A stretch of 64,000 nucleotides of DNA, from contig JAKCVP010000404.1 of NCBI GenBank assembly GCA_023512835.1, positions 60,832-124,831 of the forward strand, given 5' to 3'. Of this stretch, positions 43,781 through 55,857 are shown piece after piece. A program made the position numbers and the translations under genes. How positions within the stretch are numbered: position 1 is the first letter of the stretch; the number at the start of each line of letters is the position of its first letter. The stretch comes from Taxillus chinensis (lineage: Eukaryota; Streptophyta; Magnoliopsida; Santalales; Loranthaceae). Under the pieces are notes generated by a model, which saw only the letters and a program-made list of their open reading frames with translations, did no database searches and was not told the DNA's origin.

Positions 43781-45620
43781 TCAGAAGAGCCATTCGATGA
43801 ACTTGTACCATCTCGCCATGCCCGCCTTGCCACTCAGCTTCATCTCTTCCATCTTGCGTGCCTGCTCAGCCAGGAACTCTTGTTCTTCCCTGTCAATGAT
43901 GTCCTTGCCGGTAAACAAGTCCGCAGTCTCAGGCCGGACTCTTGGAGGTCGGACAATGAGCTTGTATCCGATGACAAGACACAAGTACACTGGAATGCCA
44001 ATGTATCCGGTGATGAAGGTCTTGTAATTGAACTTGCCGGTGAAAGCATCAAAGTTCTTGGTCAGCGCGATGATGATGCACAAGGCCAGAGCAATGTAAG
44101 ATCCTGCGGTGCCCAGAGGTGCAACAAAAGCCAGAGCCGAGTTGGGGATGTTCTGAGCGCGACGGGCGCGGACGAAGCAGATATGTGCCACGAGAATCGA
44201 GATCCAGGTCAGCAGACCCAACATGGCGACAACGTTGACAAGGTAGGTGAAGATTTGCTTCGCCGAATCGGCAACGTTCATGTAGCCGAGAAGCGCAAAA
44301 AGCGATGATAGACCAAGAGCCATGTAAGGCACGCCATTCTTGTTCGTCCGCGCGAAGATGCGAGGCGCCTTGCCTTCTCGAGCGAGACCATACAGGGTTC
44401 GTGTGGCAATATACAAGTCCGAATTTGCTGCGGAGAAGACAAAGATGAGAATGCAGGCGTTGAGAATGGCGGGCAGGACAGGGATGCCGGCGATCTGGAT
44501 TGCGACGACGAAGGGAGATGCAGAGGCCGATGTGGACGACTGGGTCGCAAAGGCCAGAAGTTGACTGTTGTATGGGACGATCATGCCCAGGAGGAAGACG
44601 GAAAGAACGTAGAAGACCAGGATACGGTAAAAGGTCAGCTTGATGGCCTTGGGAATCGCTTTGCGAGGGTTCTGAGCTTCGCCAACCGTTACACCCACAA
44701 GCTCTGTTCCAAGGTAGGCAAACACAGCCGTGACCATTGATGCCCAGAAACCGTAGAAGCGGCCAGCAGCCACATTGTTAGTGTCAATATATGGCTTGAA
44801 GGCACCAGGATTGCTCCAGTAGCGGAAGCCCTTAGGATCATGGTCGGGCCCGCCGCCACATGCTAGCACCAGCGAGAGGAGGATGACACCGCAAATGATG
44901 ATAACTTTGATCGAGGATAGCCAGAATTCGAACTCGCCGAAGAATTTGACACCGCCGAAGTAGTTGATCGAGATGATGACTACGAGAAATATCGTGATCC
45001 ATACGCCCGGATTGACACGTTCGGGGGACACCCAAAATTGTATTGTCAAAGCCGCTGCCGTCAATTGATTTGGTGTAACTTTATTAGAATGTTAGCTCTG
45101 AGCCTCTCGCGTGTCAATGAAAGGTGAGTGCGGTCGTACCAATGATGTATTTGAACCAGTAAGTGTATCCGATAGCAAATCCGAGGGAGGGATCGCAGAA
45201 GCGAGCGGCGTATCCAGTAAAACCAGAGGCAAGTGGCATCCATGATGCCATCTCTCCAAGGGCTGCCATGACCAGGAAGACAAGCATACCGACAACCGTA
45301 TACGAGATAAGAATGGACGCAGGTCCCGACTTAGCTAGGGCTGAGCCGGTTCCAATGATCAGGCCGGTACCAATTGCTCCACCAATTGCAATCCTTTTAT
45401 GTCAAAATGTCAGAGAGGGCACGCAGATCTTACGGGTGGAGTAAGCGTACATGGTGATATGGCGGGCTTTCAGACCGCGATGCAGACTTTCATTGACCCC
45501 AACGATATCGGTCGCCATTTCATCGGTGGCCACCTTTTCATGAACGATGCCATATTCGGTTTTCCGTTCAGTGACATTGTCGCTGCTGCTGTCGCCCGAA
45601 GCGGGTCGCCTGAATGCCAT
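43781..45620 (-). CDS. amino-acid permease (AAP/YAT family)
   Basis: Complement of exons 43781-45078, 45140-45393 and 45451-45620; 573 aa, the family's usual size. The first intron splits a methionine codon (AT|G) and ends AAAAG; the second (donor GTACGA) ends ATAAAG. Hallmarks are 'HITMIAIGGAIGTGLIIGTG' at the start of helix 1, 'GEMASWMPLASGFTGYAARF', 'LGFAIGYTYWFKYII', and in the large exon 'YFGGVKFFGEFEFWLSSIKV'. About 12 transmembrane segments are visible. It is a plasma-membrane proton symporter for amino acids. The sequence cannot say whether it is general (Gap1-like) or specific. The start at 45620 ('MAFRRPASGD') is chosen because the upstream in-frame ATG at 45671 would add 17 atypical residues. 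Confidence 0.93.
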
Positions 45621-47047
45621 GGCTGCTGTGATGTGGTGAGAGTCAACAGAGCCTCCAAAGACCGCCCCCAAATGAATCGCAAGCGCTGTCTAGACTACGG
45701 ACAGTCAGACAATCGCGAGCGCACATATTTCAGTGTATACAAGCAGTGTAGAGGTTATTTGAAGCCCACATGGACATCGAAATCCCTCGGCGCAACAAAG
45801 GTGTTGACTTACAAGCGAAGCTTTGCTGGCTGCTCCGCCACACAAATTGGCTCACCGGGAGCTTATGGCAGGGCAAAATGAGGGAGAGCGTTCAATTTGC
45901 CTGCTGCTGCGGTAAGTAACTAGGCGAGCAGTGCAACTGGCTTGTCGGATTGAGAAATACTAAGCGAGACGACAAAGCAAGATCCCATCTAAGAGCGGAA
46001 CATAGGGTGTAAGTAGTGCGAGAGCAATGGGCCTGGCCAAAGTCCCGGACGGGATGGCGTGCAGTCACTGCAACGTCTTGGACAAAGTATATCTCTTGGC
46101 GAGACAGGAAGGGTAGTATGACAGCCCTCAGAGGTTTAGATGCGGAGATAAGGGCGCATCATGGCTTGTCAAGGCTGTGTTTGGTCCCATCTAGAAGGCG
46201 CACCGAAAGACAGCGGTCCTGCATCGCAGAAACAAGCGTAGGCTGAGGGCGCACCAAGGCCGAGTCAAAGCGGGCGGTGGGCAGGTTGTATGGCAGGTGG
46301 GACAGAGCTTATGCGCAGCAATTGCACCATCGAGGAATTGCGGCGTGAGAGCTGGAGGTTGCCGAGGGCGAGTCAAGCTGAATCTGCCACGAGACGGCAG
46401 AGACCTTGGCAACCGGCCGGAGGCGCCTGTAGAATGGAAGGTTTTGACAGCATTCTGGAAGTCGAAAGCAGATGGTGTGGGGAAGGCTGGGAGTCGTCGG
46501 TTGGGTCTGCGCGCTGTGCTGATATCAACAGATTGGCGACGTTCTCGTGGACGCCCTCTCTGCCACTCCTGGCTGCAAGTCCGGTCTGGTCATTGATGAA
46601 TGAATTTTTTTCATTTTTTTTTCATCTTCTCCTTGGAACCAGCCATGACACAGCAAATGACTTTTACCAAGAGAATCCCAAGCCGGTCGCAGGGCTGCCA
46701 CGACTGCCCAGCACCCACAAGCCGGTAGGCAGGAGTGGCAGGCCCACCTGACCTTGACAGCACCTGCAGCCTACACGAGAAAATGTGTGATCCCTCATCC
46801 TCAAGCTGGACTCAGAGTTTGCGGCTCGAAGAGGAGGGGAGCCGCATTTCACTTTCGTCCTATCGGCGACCGCAGCCCCGTCGCCGTCCTGGTCCTGACT
46901 CCTGACCCACTGACGGCACTGCAGGTGCTAGGCTGACATCACCTTCGGCGCAGAGCTGTGTGCTGGACGCCTTGTCAAGGTTCAGCCAACTCTCATTCTC
47001 CGCACCACCCATCCTCTCCTCTGCACCCAATGTGACAGCTCTCAAAG
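45621..47047. promoter_or_regulatory. 1.4-kb divergent intergenic region between the permease and LMBD1-like genes
   Basis: No supported gene. It includes T-rich runs at 46604-46624. Frames such as 46290-46751 plus are low-complexity shadows. Confidence 0.5.
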
Positions 47048-48879
47048 ATGGCCCTTATTCAGAACAGTCTCATCTGGGCTGCCTACGGCGTCGCCGTCGC
47101 CATCCTCCTCTTCATCGCTGCCATCTTCGTCTACACATACCAGAAGCCCAGAGACAGGGCTGCCTCGGTCACTACCGTCTCCATCCTCACTATCAGCGCC
47201 CTTCTCGCGACTGTTCTCCTCCTGCCTGTCGATGTTGCTCTCGTTTCATCCACAACAAGCTCTCGAACTGGCGTTCGCAAAGACTGGGCGACCCAGGATC
47301 GCGTTGACAGCATCGTCTACACTCTGAAGGTCGTCTACTATACACTATACTCTCTCGATGCAGTCCTGTGCCTGATTGTTTGTCCTTTCACCTACTTCTT
47401 CTATGAAGAATACGATGAGCGCGAGACTGCCGATGGCGTGCAGACAGTTTTCTCGCGCTTACTAGGCGCGCTGAAGTACACCTTGATCTTCCTGGTCTTG
47501 TGTGTCGTCCTGTTCTTAGTCGGCTTTTTCATTCCGATTGCAGCCTTTGAAAAGGGCGATGGCCGTAACTTGGATTATTTCAAGCACCTGCTGTCTGAGA
47601 ATCGTAGGTCGGCTCTCTCAACAAAGATTTCCCATTCTAATGCTTGGTAGATGGCGAGCGTGCGCTCACATTTGCACTCGGCCTGCTAATCACCCTGGGT
47701 ACCTTCCTTTACGTGCTTTACACCGGCGCTGGTCTGGCTCTTCTTCCTGTGCAGCTTATCAAGTCTGCTCCAGCCATGTCCGTTCCATCTCTCGCAGCGA
47801 ATACAGAATCGCAGCTCGAGATGAATCGCGAGCGTCAGCGGCAACTCGAGGGCCGTAACGAAGGCCGTCCTGAAGGCCTGGACCCGCGCGACCGTCGCGA
47901 ACTTGAAGCCTTGGTACGCGAAGAGCGCACTCTCGTTCGACGCGAGCGTCTCGCGGCCGAAGCTGCTGGCGAAGGCGATCATGCCTTGACCAAGCTCTGG
48001 AACAAGCTTGGTGCATTGTTTCGCCCCATCAAGCTGCTCGGCGGCTTTCTGCTTTTCTTGCTCTCTGTGCTCATCTTTGTCAGCATGCTCATCACCGGTA
48101 TCGACAAGGCCAAAAACTCAATCTGTAAGACAAATTGTGGCTACATCCTTGGGCACATCAACATCTTCCAGCCCATCAACTGGGTGTTCGTCATGTCTGC
48201 CAAAGTGTTTCCAGTCGACTACATCATCTTTCTTTTCTTGTTCCTCATCTTCTTCTGCAGCAGCGTTGTTGGCATCGCCACCATCGGCATTCGCTTCCTT
48301 TGGATCATGCTCTTCAGGATTCGCAAGGGACAGACTTCTCCACAAGCTCTGCTACTGGCAACGGTCCTTCTTACGTTGATTGTGCTAGCCATCAACTACT
48401 CAGTTGCGATGCTTGTCGCTCCACAATACGCAACGTATGGTCCACAGACATACTGCGACCATCCTTCAGTCAATACTTCCAAAGCAGTACTGACCTGCGC
48501 AGACCACCCAGAGTGGGTCAAACCATGCTCTGAGATCGCAACCAATCCTGCAGCGAAGAACGTTTGCACGCCCAGCGTGGCGAGCACGTTTATCAATCGC
48601 GTGACCGTGAACTTCCCCTTTTTCGGCATCGTCGATTTCTGGGCACAATTTGTTTTCCTTGGGGTATACTTTATCACAGCTGTCACAGCGCTGTTCCGTA
48701 CGCCCAAGCTCGACAGCGAGGGTCTTGATGCAGAGCTTGAGGAAGATGAGGAAGAAGGCCTCCTCGCAAGCACTGGACGTCGCTTCACTGCGACTTGGCA
48801 GGATCTGACGGGACGTGCTCGGAGGAACAACCCTGGTAACTACGGGACCGCGGCTACGAATGATGAGAACATCGCGTAG
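47048..48879 (+). CDS. probable lysosomal/vacuolar cobalamin transporter (LMBRD1-like)
   Basis: Exons 47048-47603 and 47651-48879; 594 aa. The 47-nt intron has donor GTAGGT and acceptor TAG. The start '[20 protein letters not shown]' gives the first membrane helix. About nine to ten helices are visible. Family marks include '[11 protein letters not shown]' and '[17 protein letters not shown]', a long charged loop ('[20 protein letters not shown]') and '[11 protein letters not shown]'-like sequence (here [13 protein letters not shown]). The lumenal loop has several cysteines, and the acidic tail is '[11 protein letters not shown]'. The human homologue exports cobalamin from lysosomes with ABCD4. 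Most ascomycetes do not use B12, so the real substrate in fungi is unknown. Convergent with the ANCHR-like gene, with only 68 bp between stops. Confidence 0.9.
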
Positions 48880-48947
48880 AGTGGCCTGCACATTACTCAC
48901 CTCACAAATTGAACATTGTTACTCCGCAATTTTGCACAGTGAATGCA

Positions 48948-50015
48948 CTAGCTTGCGATGATTTTCTTTCTGTGCTCTGCTTCCTTCCTCATGCCACCTC
49001 CTTTCACGAAGCGAACTGCCTTGTGTCGTCTCTCTTCATAGCCAGCGTCCTCACTCTGATGGCCTTCTTGCCAACAATTTCCACAATACAGATCTCCATC
49101 ACAGCCGAGACAGCGAACAGTAGCGTCATCCATGCAGATGATGCACCATGTCTCAATCTCTTCGTCTGCAAACTTTGGTGCTTCGCCTTTCTTTGGCGCG
49201 ATGCCTTTCGAAGTTGGTGCAAATGACGGGGCTGCAGGGAGAGATTTCGGCGAAGGTGACCGCAGAGGTGCTGCAGTAGGTGCGGATGGCAATGCCACAA
49301 GATCATCGCCATCGCCGTCGCTATCGGTGACACTGCTAGCAGTATGCTCTTCGCCACGCTGTTCCCCGCGCTCTACGTCTTCTCTGTGCCTTTTCGAGGC
49401 GTCTTCAGAGCTAGCGTCTTGTGCCTGGTCAGCATCCAGTTTGACCGCATCTAGAGCTTTACGAATCTCTTCTTCTATCTCGTCGGCTTCATTCTTTGCT
49501 TTTCCGTTGCGATCTATCGTCGCGTCGTCACTTTGCTTATCCTCATCTGCCTCGCGTCGTTCCTCGTCTGCTTCTTCCTTTAGTCGGCGGCGCACTTTAT
49601 CATTTGCCTCGACCTGCCAGCTCTTCCACTCCGTCTTCTCTTCCTTGGTAGGTTCTCTGGCCCAGTCGGGTGCATCGGCCATGGCCTCGGCCATTAGGGC
49701 CTCCAGCGACTGCTCGTCCTCCACATCTTGTGCGCTGTCATCATGTGACGGGCGCTGATGCTTGATAAATGGATCCGGATTCTCGGTTGCATCGTCGAGG
49801 TAAGCCTGGACATCTACTTCATCATGCGCTGCATCTAGTGTCGTTTGATGAGCGGCTTGAGATGAAGACGAGGGGCGCCCGGCTAGAGCCGCGAAGCGAG
49901 ATGCCAGGTCCGAAGGGGTGGATGTTGATTGCTGTTTCGCTGTGGGAGAGAGTGACGGATGTGATGAAGGTTTCAGGGCGTTTAGACGGGCTAGAAGGTC
50001 ATCTTTTGGCGGCAT
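48948..50015 (-). CDS. ANCHR/ZFYVE19-like B-box zinc-finger protein
   Basis: Single exon, 355 aa. The N-terminus 'MPPKDDLLARLNALKPS' and the block 'PSDLASRFAALAGR' are followed by acidic, charged and probably disordered sequence with coiled-coil character ('EEADEERREADEDKQ'). The C-terminal zinc finger reads 'CIICMDDATVRCLGCDGDLY' and then 'CGNCWQEGH', with a final 'EERRHKAVRF'. This matches, from memory, the C-terminal domain of animal ZFYVE19 (ANCHR), which holds back abscission through the Aurora B/NoCut checkpoint by acting on VPS4. The FYVE finger of the animal protein is absent. A role in cytokinesis or ESCRT control is therefore inference. No signal peptide or membrane segment. Confidence 0.78.
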   Translation of the reverse strand: MPPKDDLLARLNALKPSSHPSLSPTAKQQSTSTPSDLASRFAALAGRPSSSSQAAHQTTLDAAHDEVDVQAYLDDATENPDPFIKHQRPSHDDSAQDVEDEQSLEALMAEAMADAPDWAREPTKEEKTEWKSWQVEANDKVRRRLKEEADEERREADEDKQSDDATIDRNGKAKNEADEIEEEIRKALDAVKLDADQAQDASSEDASKRHREDVERGEQRGEEHTASSVTDSDGDGDDLVALPSAPTAAPLRSPSPKSLPAAPSFAPTSKGIAPKKGEAPKFADEEIETWCIICMDDATVRCLGCDGDLYCGNCWQEGHQSEDAGYEERRHKAVRFVKGGGMRKEAEHRKKIIAS

Positions 50016-52435
50016 GGTGGGGTGTCGACTTGTTGCTAGTGGTAGTGATGGTGATGGTGGTGAGTAGTGGGGTGCATGGACTGCTACTATTGTTCACCAT
50101 GTGCGCTGGGGCGTGAGTCGACTGTTGCTGAAGATTGATTGAATTCGGTCCGGCGTCTCAGCTCTGTCTATGCATTGCTGTTGTCTGACTTGCAAGTCGA
50201 GAAGACGATCTCGATGTGACTGTGCAGCATGTGGAGGGTGCTCGGAAGTGACGCCAAACGGTCGCAACTTCGACTTCGACGCTTGGCCTGAACCCACTTC
50301 TTGCAATTGGCAATGGCCAACAACTGTCTTGATCTTGTAATACAGACAGTACGAGCTGCTTCAATCATTCTAGAAGCTGCCGAAACATCTCAGGGGGTCC
50401 TTCAGGCGATGTGCGGGTGCTGCGTGCAAGCACATCCATGCTCGTGAACACGAGATCTCCATGCTTTGTCCTACTGTACGTTGGATGTCTTCGCGCATTG
50501 CAAGTATCATATCAAGACTGGACCCTTTCAACTCTATTCACAAAGTCGTTATGAGATACTTTGATGTGTAGGAAGCTACCAGGTGCCATGTCAGGCTCAA
50601 CCACCACTATCGCACCAACGACAGCGCGAACAGTTGACACTTAAACTGCTGCGCTTCCGCGTAGACAGATTGAAAATCGCCTAGATGTACGGCTCCGTAA
50701 TTACAGAAGCGGCTTTGCCGCATTATAGCTGATGAGTGATTGATGACAGATGGTGTGGACCTCACAGCGATGCTGGGATCGATTTTCCGATGATTTATAG
50801 TAGACGCCAGCGCCGGACACATGATGACTCTTCAGAAAAGCTGCATTCTATCTATTAGCAGGGTACCGTTTTTCTCTCTCTTCGAAATTGTTGCCTTGAA
50901 GGGCGGCTCTATTTTGAGGAAAAGAATGCTACTCCCCTTTGTTGCTATGGTCCCAATGTCGTCCTTCCCTTTGAGATCTGTTGCTACAATGTCACGCAAT
51001 CTTGCTTTCATGGTCGGCATAAAGCTTTGAACCTCGATTAAGCTTGGGACCATATATGCTTTTGATGCAGATGCGTTGGTCCGTGACGTGTTGGAGGTCG
51101 TCCAGCACCGACGGTCTACCACCTAGCGAGGCCGACTCGTGTGGCAAGTATGTATGAGATCATGCAACGCTGTGCAGCCATGCCTTTGTCGAAGCACTGA
51201 ACTATGCGATGGGTGATAGCAGAATGGTTGCATTAGTCGCGGAAAGTTTCAATGAAGCTTATTAAAATGGAATGTTGATGAGGGTCCCAGTCGTCGGTCA
51301 AAGGTTTCACCGTGTCAGCGGAAGATATTGCCTGTGTTTGCACAACCTCATCTTGCGTGTTCGTACCTTTCCGGCAGCGATTGCCGTAGTGCAGCTTATT
51401 GTAGCCAGATAGCATCCATATGCAGTGCTTCAACGGCTCTCTGGCCATCTCCTGGTGGATCATGGGTGTTCCACGAGCCTCAGACTGCCCCGTGGGGAGG
51501 CTTTACCTCTAATTTTTTGACGATTCCTGCGAGACACTGACATATTCTAGAGTAATACACGCACTGTTTGAGCATGAGCGCCGATGTTGCACATCTTCGT
51601 TAGGCCAACGGAGGCGAGCCACTTGAACCTCGGCGCCCTGGGCACGAGTGGCAGGATCTGCGCAGATCGTTGGCCAGCATCTTACTGTAGCCGCCCTCCT
51701 GTTAGCAGTGGCAGACAAAGGCATCTTGCCGACAAAGAGCAAACATATCCATGCATCGTGAAGTTGACCACCTACAGGCCAGTAGGAGGACTAAGTCATC
51801 CACAGGGTCGTTACGGAAAGTCAACGTCTCTGCATGACTTGACTTTGACAGCGGGAGTGACAAGACCCAGAAGCCCCCAAACCCCACATTGAGCCTCAGG
51901 AACGCTGCATTAAGGTCGGCTCCGTTCTTCCGCAGGGCAGATCGTCGAGTCGCGCGCTTACTAGGATGAAACAGACTTCGTTACATCAGCGCAACCCCCT
52001 GACCAACGGAAGATCCATCGAACTTCGCTTGCAGCGAACAAGGCAAATTGCGCTGAGTCGATCAGCCAACTGGTGTGGCGGCTAACGAGTGGTGAAAGGG
52101 GAAGCCACATGAAGAACAATGCTGTTTCATCACAACCACATGGCTTTTGTCGTGAAACCCAAGATAGTGACAGCCGTCATGAGCTCAGGGTCCAAAACGC
52201 GCGAGACCGTCTGGCGGCGGACCGTCACCACGACTGACGCTCTCAAGCCTCGAATATTTCCTCCCAACTGCTCCTCTCTCCTCTTCTCCTTCCTCTCCAT
52301 CGTCAGTCGATCTGGTCATTCCCTTGCAACTTGCGCCCTTGCGCCCACAGTCCCTACCTTCAAATCACTTGCCTTCGTCAATTCTGCTGTGCAGAACCCT
52401 TGATTCACACCCACTCTCCCTTCAAAAAGTTCACA
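50016..52435. other. 2.4-kb intergenic region
   Basis: No confident gene. Minus frames at 50832-51122 ('RLRDIVATDLKGKDDIGTIA') and 50607-50822 have some protein character but no start, family or splice support. A 25-nt stretch at about 50128-50152 (minus) recurs imperfectly near 59266 (see findings). The last 150 nt are the CT-rich promoter and leader of the DUF4185-like gene. Confidence 0.4.
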
Positions 52436-53803
52436 ATGACGTTCTTGAAAAGCCTTCTCATTGCAGCTGCCCTTTCTTCCTTGGGCAGCGCTGCTCCAGT
52501 CGCGCCTGTTAAGCGCATCAACTACCCTAACCCCTACATTGCCGATGCTCCCTCTTATGCAGCTCTGCCTCAGCCTACTGGCGGCGAGCACATGCGAACC
52601 ACTCCTACTGTCAAGGTACGTACTCGGTTCCCACTCAAGAGAGGGTTCAATGCTGACACTCGTGGTTAGAGCTCCGAATTCACTGACCAAATGCACTTCG
52701 TCGACTCCTCTGGCAACAGTGTTGATGTCAAAGCTGACCTTGGCTATTCTGGTGTCATTGGCGGAAAGGTATGTTTGCAGTCTGCTGACTAGCTTCCCTC
52801 ATTGCTTTGCTCACTCTTGTGTTCAGTCTTTCTGGATCTTCGGTGACACCTTCGTCGGCTCGACTCCCGAGGCAGTCGATGCTTCTGGCCACGGAGATCT
52901 CAACCACCCTGCTCTGATGACTATCCACGAGACTGGCCCCAACCATGTCAAGCAACTCATCGTCAACACGGCCGACGAGGATGCAACCAACAAGGCTGAC
53001 GGCGGGAACATGGGCTTTGGCGGCACTAACATTGTCGAAACCTCTCACAACGAAGGAGTCATCTTCTACGAGAAAATCCAGCGTGTCAACAGCAACCAAA
53101 ACATCATCGGCGCTGGTGTAGCTACCATCACCATCAACGACGACGGCACCGTCCAGTCGGACAGTCGTAGTGGCGAGACTTTCTGGAACAACAATGAGCC
53201 TTTCTGGGGTGACATTGGTGCTACCAAGGACTGTAAGTTTCTTCTCCAATCTGCACCGCTTCTTTGTGTCAAGTCCAGATCAGAGGCTAATTTATTTTGT
53301 GCGCAGCTACCCACATCTACCTCTGGGGCCACGGACCACCATCAGACAACCTCGAGCACTACGGCTTCCTCGCCCGCGTTCCCATCGGCTGGCAAACCAA
53401 CATCGACAGCTACGAGTACTTTGACAACTCGACCCAATCCTGGACCTCGCAGCGCTTCACGACCGACGGCGACCACGGCACCCGCCAGCTCAAGCCCGAA
53501 ATGGCCGTCTGGGGCAAGATGGAAATGTTCCAGGCCGCGCCGTTCTGGAATGCGTGGTACGGCACATACATGTGGCTCTATGGACCCGCTATGCCAACTA
53601 GCAACATCATGCTCGCTACTGCCGATTCGCTGCAGGGTCCGTGGACCAAGCATGGCGAGGTCGCGCAGACGCAGGGGTACACTGGTGAGCATTACCTTTA
53701 TGGTATCAATGGCCATCCGGAGTATGATCCTACGGGCAAGACTAGCTATGTTACTTGGGTCGTGGATAATACTGTTTACGGCAGCATTCTCTCGTGGAAC
53801 TAA
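52436..53803 (+). CDS. secreted DUF4185-like (beta-propeller glycosidase-like) protein
   Basis: Exons 52436-52615, 52670-52768, 52827-53232 and 53307-53803; 393 aa. All borders are consensus (GTACGT, GTATGT, GTAAGT; TAG, CAG, CAG). The signal peptide 'MTFLKSLLIAAALSSLGSAA' is followed by a short propeptide ending 'VAPVKR', a Kex2 site. The mature protein has 'SFWIFGDTFVGSTPEA', which I link to the DUF4185 domain ('FGDT' near the start of the first blade). It also has 'NNEPFWGDIGATKD' and 'HIYLWGHG', and ends 'TWVVDNTVYGSILSWN'. Such proteins adopt a five-bladed propeller related to glycoside hydrolases. The substrate is unknown, but a wall- or plant-polymer role is possible. Family assignment is from motif memory. 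Confidence 0.82.
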
Positions 53804-54765
53804 GCGAGCTGTTCTGCTCGTGCGGCCTGTTTCCCAGATGATGCTGATGGCAATGGCTGTGTTTCTTACAACACCCTCTCTGAAAGCTTCTCTTTACGAT
53901 ACCCCCCTTCATGAGATTATGACGTTTGGCCGGAATGGACTAGGCTATGCAGGACTTTGATGTGATCCTTCGTCAGTCTTTTTAGCTTATAGCTTGGTCG
54001 ATTTGTGTCAGGGCCTTTCCTTTCCATTCCACTCATGATTCAATTCGGTATGAATGGAGCTATACATTCTCTTCGACTTTTTTTTTTTCTCGTTCGATTT
54101 CTTCCCTCCCTTGAGCGCTCTCTTTAAGTTTTCCATCACGTTTCTTCCCGCCTATTTCAGTTTGCTCCTGCGAGTCTTTTTTCGATCGTCTGATTCTCCA
54201 AGGATTCCCATCCTCTGGCCTGACCGGCTATTCCAACTTAAGGCTCTCCAGCCTTTTTCGATTCGAACGATGCTTTTGACCACTTTAATCTTTCGATCCC
54301 CTGCATCCCGACCTCTCTTTCAAACTACCACTAAGAAATTCTCATTACTTTTCTAATCAAAAGGTCTGATCGTAGATGAATATGCACATTATCTGCATAT
54401 CGCCTAGCCTCAATTTAACATAATGGGATTTTCGTCTGCAGATGCTGAATGCAAGAGCACGACCGAGCCGGAAAGCTGAAGCACAGGCCAGCCGCTCGGA
54501 AAGGTCGGGGGGTCTGACGTTATGCCGTCGGCAACTCACTGCGATTTCCAAATTTTGGTTCGGTGCACAGGACACGGATAGAATCATAGTCGCCGAGATG
54601 CATGCATTGACGGGGAAAGAGAGGAAGACAAAGTATATACATGACGCAGAATACGAAAGGATGTCTATCAGTGAAACCTATAATACAACATTTGGGCCAG
54701 CTGGAACTACTCAGGTCCACATGCTCCTCTGGCAACAAGACACGAAGGAGACTGAGCATCAGACC
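53804..54765. other. intergenic region between convergent genes
   Basis: 3' flanks of the DUF4185-like and Pal1 genes; T-rich around 54075-54100. No gene seen. Confidence 0.45.
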
Positions 54766-55857
54766 TTAGATCCAGATGTCCTTCTTCTTCAAGCTACCCA
54801 CTCTCCGCTTGATCTCGCCACTGATTTTCTTTGCGCCGCTAGAACCTCGACGTCTACCAGTGTTGTCATCGTGGTCGGCGCTGGACCTGCGATCATTGCT
54901 GGAGGATGTGGCTCTCGGCCTCTCGACAAGCTCGACGGCCTGCTTATCGCGGCTCGATAACTTGTGTTCCTTCATCAACTTGTCCATGGAGTAGCTAGGT
55001 TCGCCCTTGCCCTTGAGATCGTCAGGCAGGTAGTCGACGCCGGGCCATCGTTTATATGCGCCGCCCGCCGGGTTTGCTTCCCGCATCATATCGGTACCTT
55101 CCTCATAGTTGTAGATTTGGCCGAGCTGATCCGTGGTGCCTGGTGGATATTGTGCCACACCATCAAGGGGACGGCGGCCGTGCACAGCATCTCGGATTTT
55201 GTCGTGTGGTGTGGCTTTCAGTGCCTCTTCGTTGGTGCTCGCAAGAGCTGCAACGGGGCTGTTGTTATAGGAGTTATTCCGTGCCAAGGATGCTGCATCG
55301 TAAGGTCCCTCGTGATGATACTGCGCACCGGGGACGGCATCCAGCTTGTCGACGGTGTCAGGACCGCTGATGTGCCTTTTGTGAAGGTGCGGCGATCTGT
55401 AGGCAAGCTTTTGCTCCTTCCGGATCTGGTCAAGCATGTGAAGGGAGGTGTCGCCCGGGTAGCGCTCACGCAGGGAGGAGCTTCTCCGTGGCCTGGTTGC
55501 AGACTTGGGCGAGGAGGAAGGCGGGGGGCCGGAAGCCGCTGGTGAGTCGTGAGGCGAGCGAGATGCGGAGTTGCTAGCACGATGAGGCCCACGAGAACCA
55601 GCTGAGGCAGCAGAGGTATGGCTGACGGCGCGCGAGCGAGATTGTGCTCCCTCCTTGCTAGCAACAGATGTGCCGTTCCTGAATGGGTTGGTGGAGGATG
55701 CGGTGGTGCTACCAGTGGCCTGAGTGTGCAGTTTGGATGCGTGTGGGAGGGGCTGGACACGGAATGAAGTACCTAGACCGGTGACATTGGCTGGCTCTGG
55801 CTCATTGAGAGGGTCAAGGATATATTCTTGGGCCCAATGCTTGCTGACTTCGGCCAT
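54766..55857 (-). CDS. pal1: Pal1 cell-morphology protein
   Basis: Single exon, 363 aa. The start at 55857 gives 'MAEVSKHWAQEYILDPLNEP'; the frame continues upstream to 55983 without a typical start. The Pal1 core is clear: 'ASKLHTQATGSTTASSTNPF', 'RRSSSLRERYPGDTSLHMLD', 'SPHLHKRHISGPDTVDKLD' and 'YHHEGPYDAASLARN'. Acidic/basic C-terminal repeats end in 'RVGSLKKKDIW'. In yeasts Pal1 sits at sites of polarised growth and early endocytic patches and helps to keep cylindrical shape. It is hydrophilic and cortical, without a membrane segment. Shares a divergent promoter of about 640 bp with USB1. Confidence 0.9.
   Translation of the reverse strand: MAEVSKHWAQEYILDPLNEPEPANVTGLGTSFRVQPLPHASKLHTQATGSTTASSTNPFRNGTSVASKEGAQSRSRAVSHTSAASAGSRGPHRASNSASRSPHDSPAASGPPPSSSPKSATRPRRSSSLRERYPGDTSLHMLDQIRKEQKLAYRSPHLHKRHISGPDTVDKLDAVPGAQYHHEGPYDAASLARNNSYNNSPVAALASTNEEALKATPHDKIRDAVHGRRPLDGVAQYPPGTTDQLGQIYNYEEGTDMMREANPAGGAYKRWPGVDYLPDDLKGKGEPSYSMDKLMKEHKLSSRDKQAVELVERPRATSSSNDRRSSADHDDNTGRRRGSSGAKKISGEIKRRVGSLKKKDIWI

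Noticed and set aside
50832..51122. Minus frame of 96 codons
   Set aside because: Some protein-like composition, but no partner exons, family or context; kept only as a note in the intergenic entry.
52461..53960. Plus frame of 499 codons over the DUF4185-like gene
   Set aside because: It only coincides with exon 3; the spliced model has a signal peptide, consensus introns and family motifs throughout.
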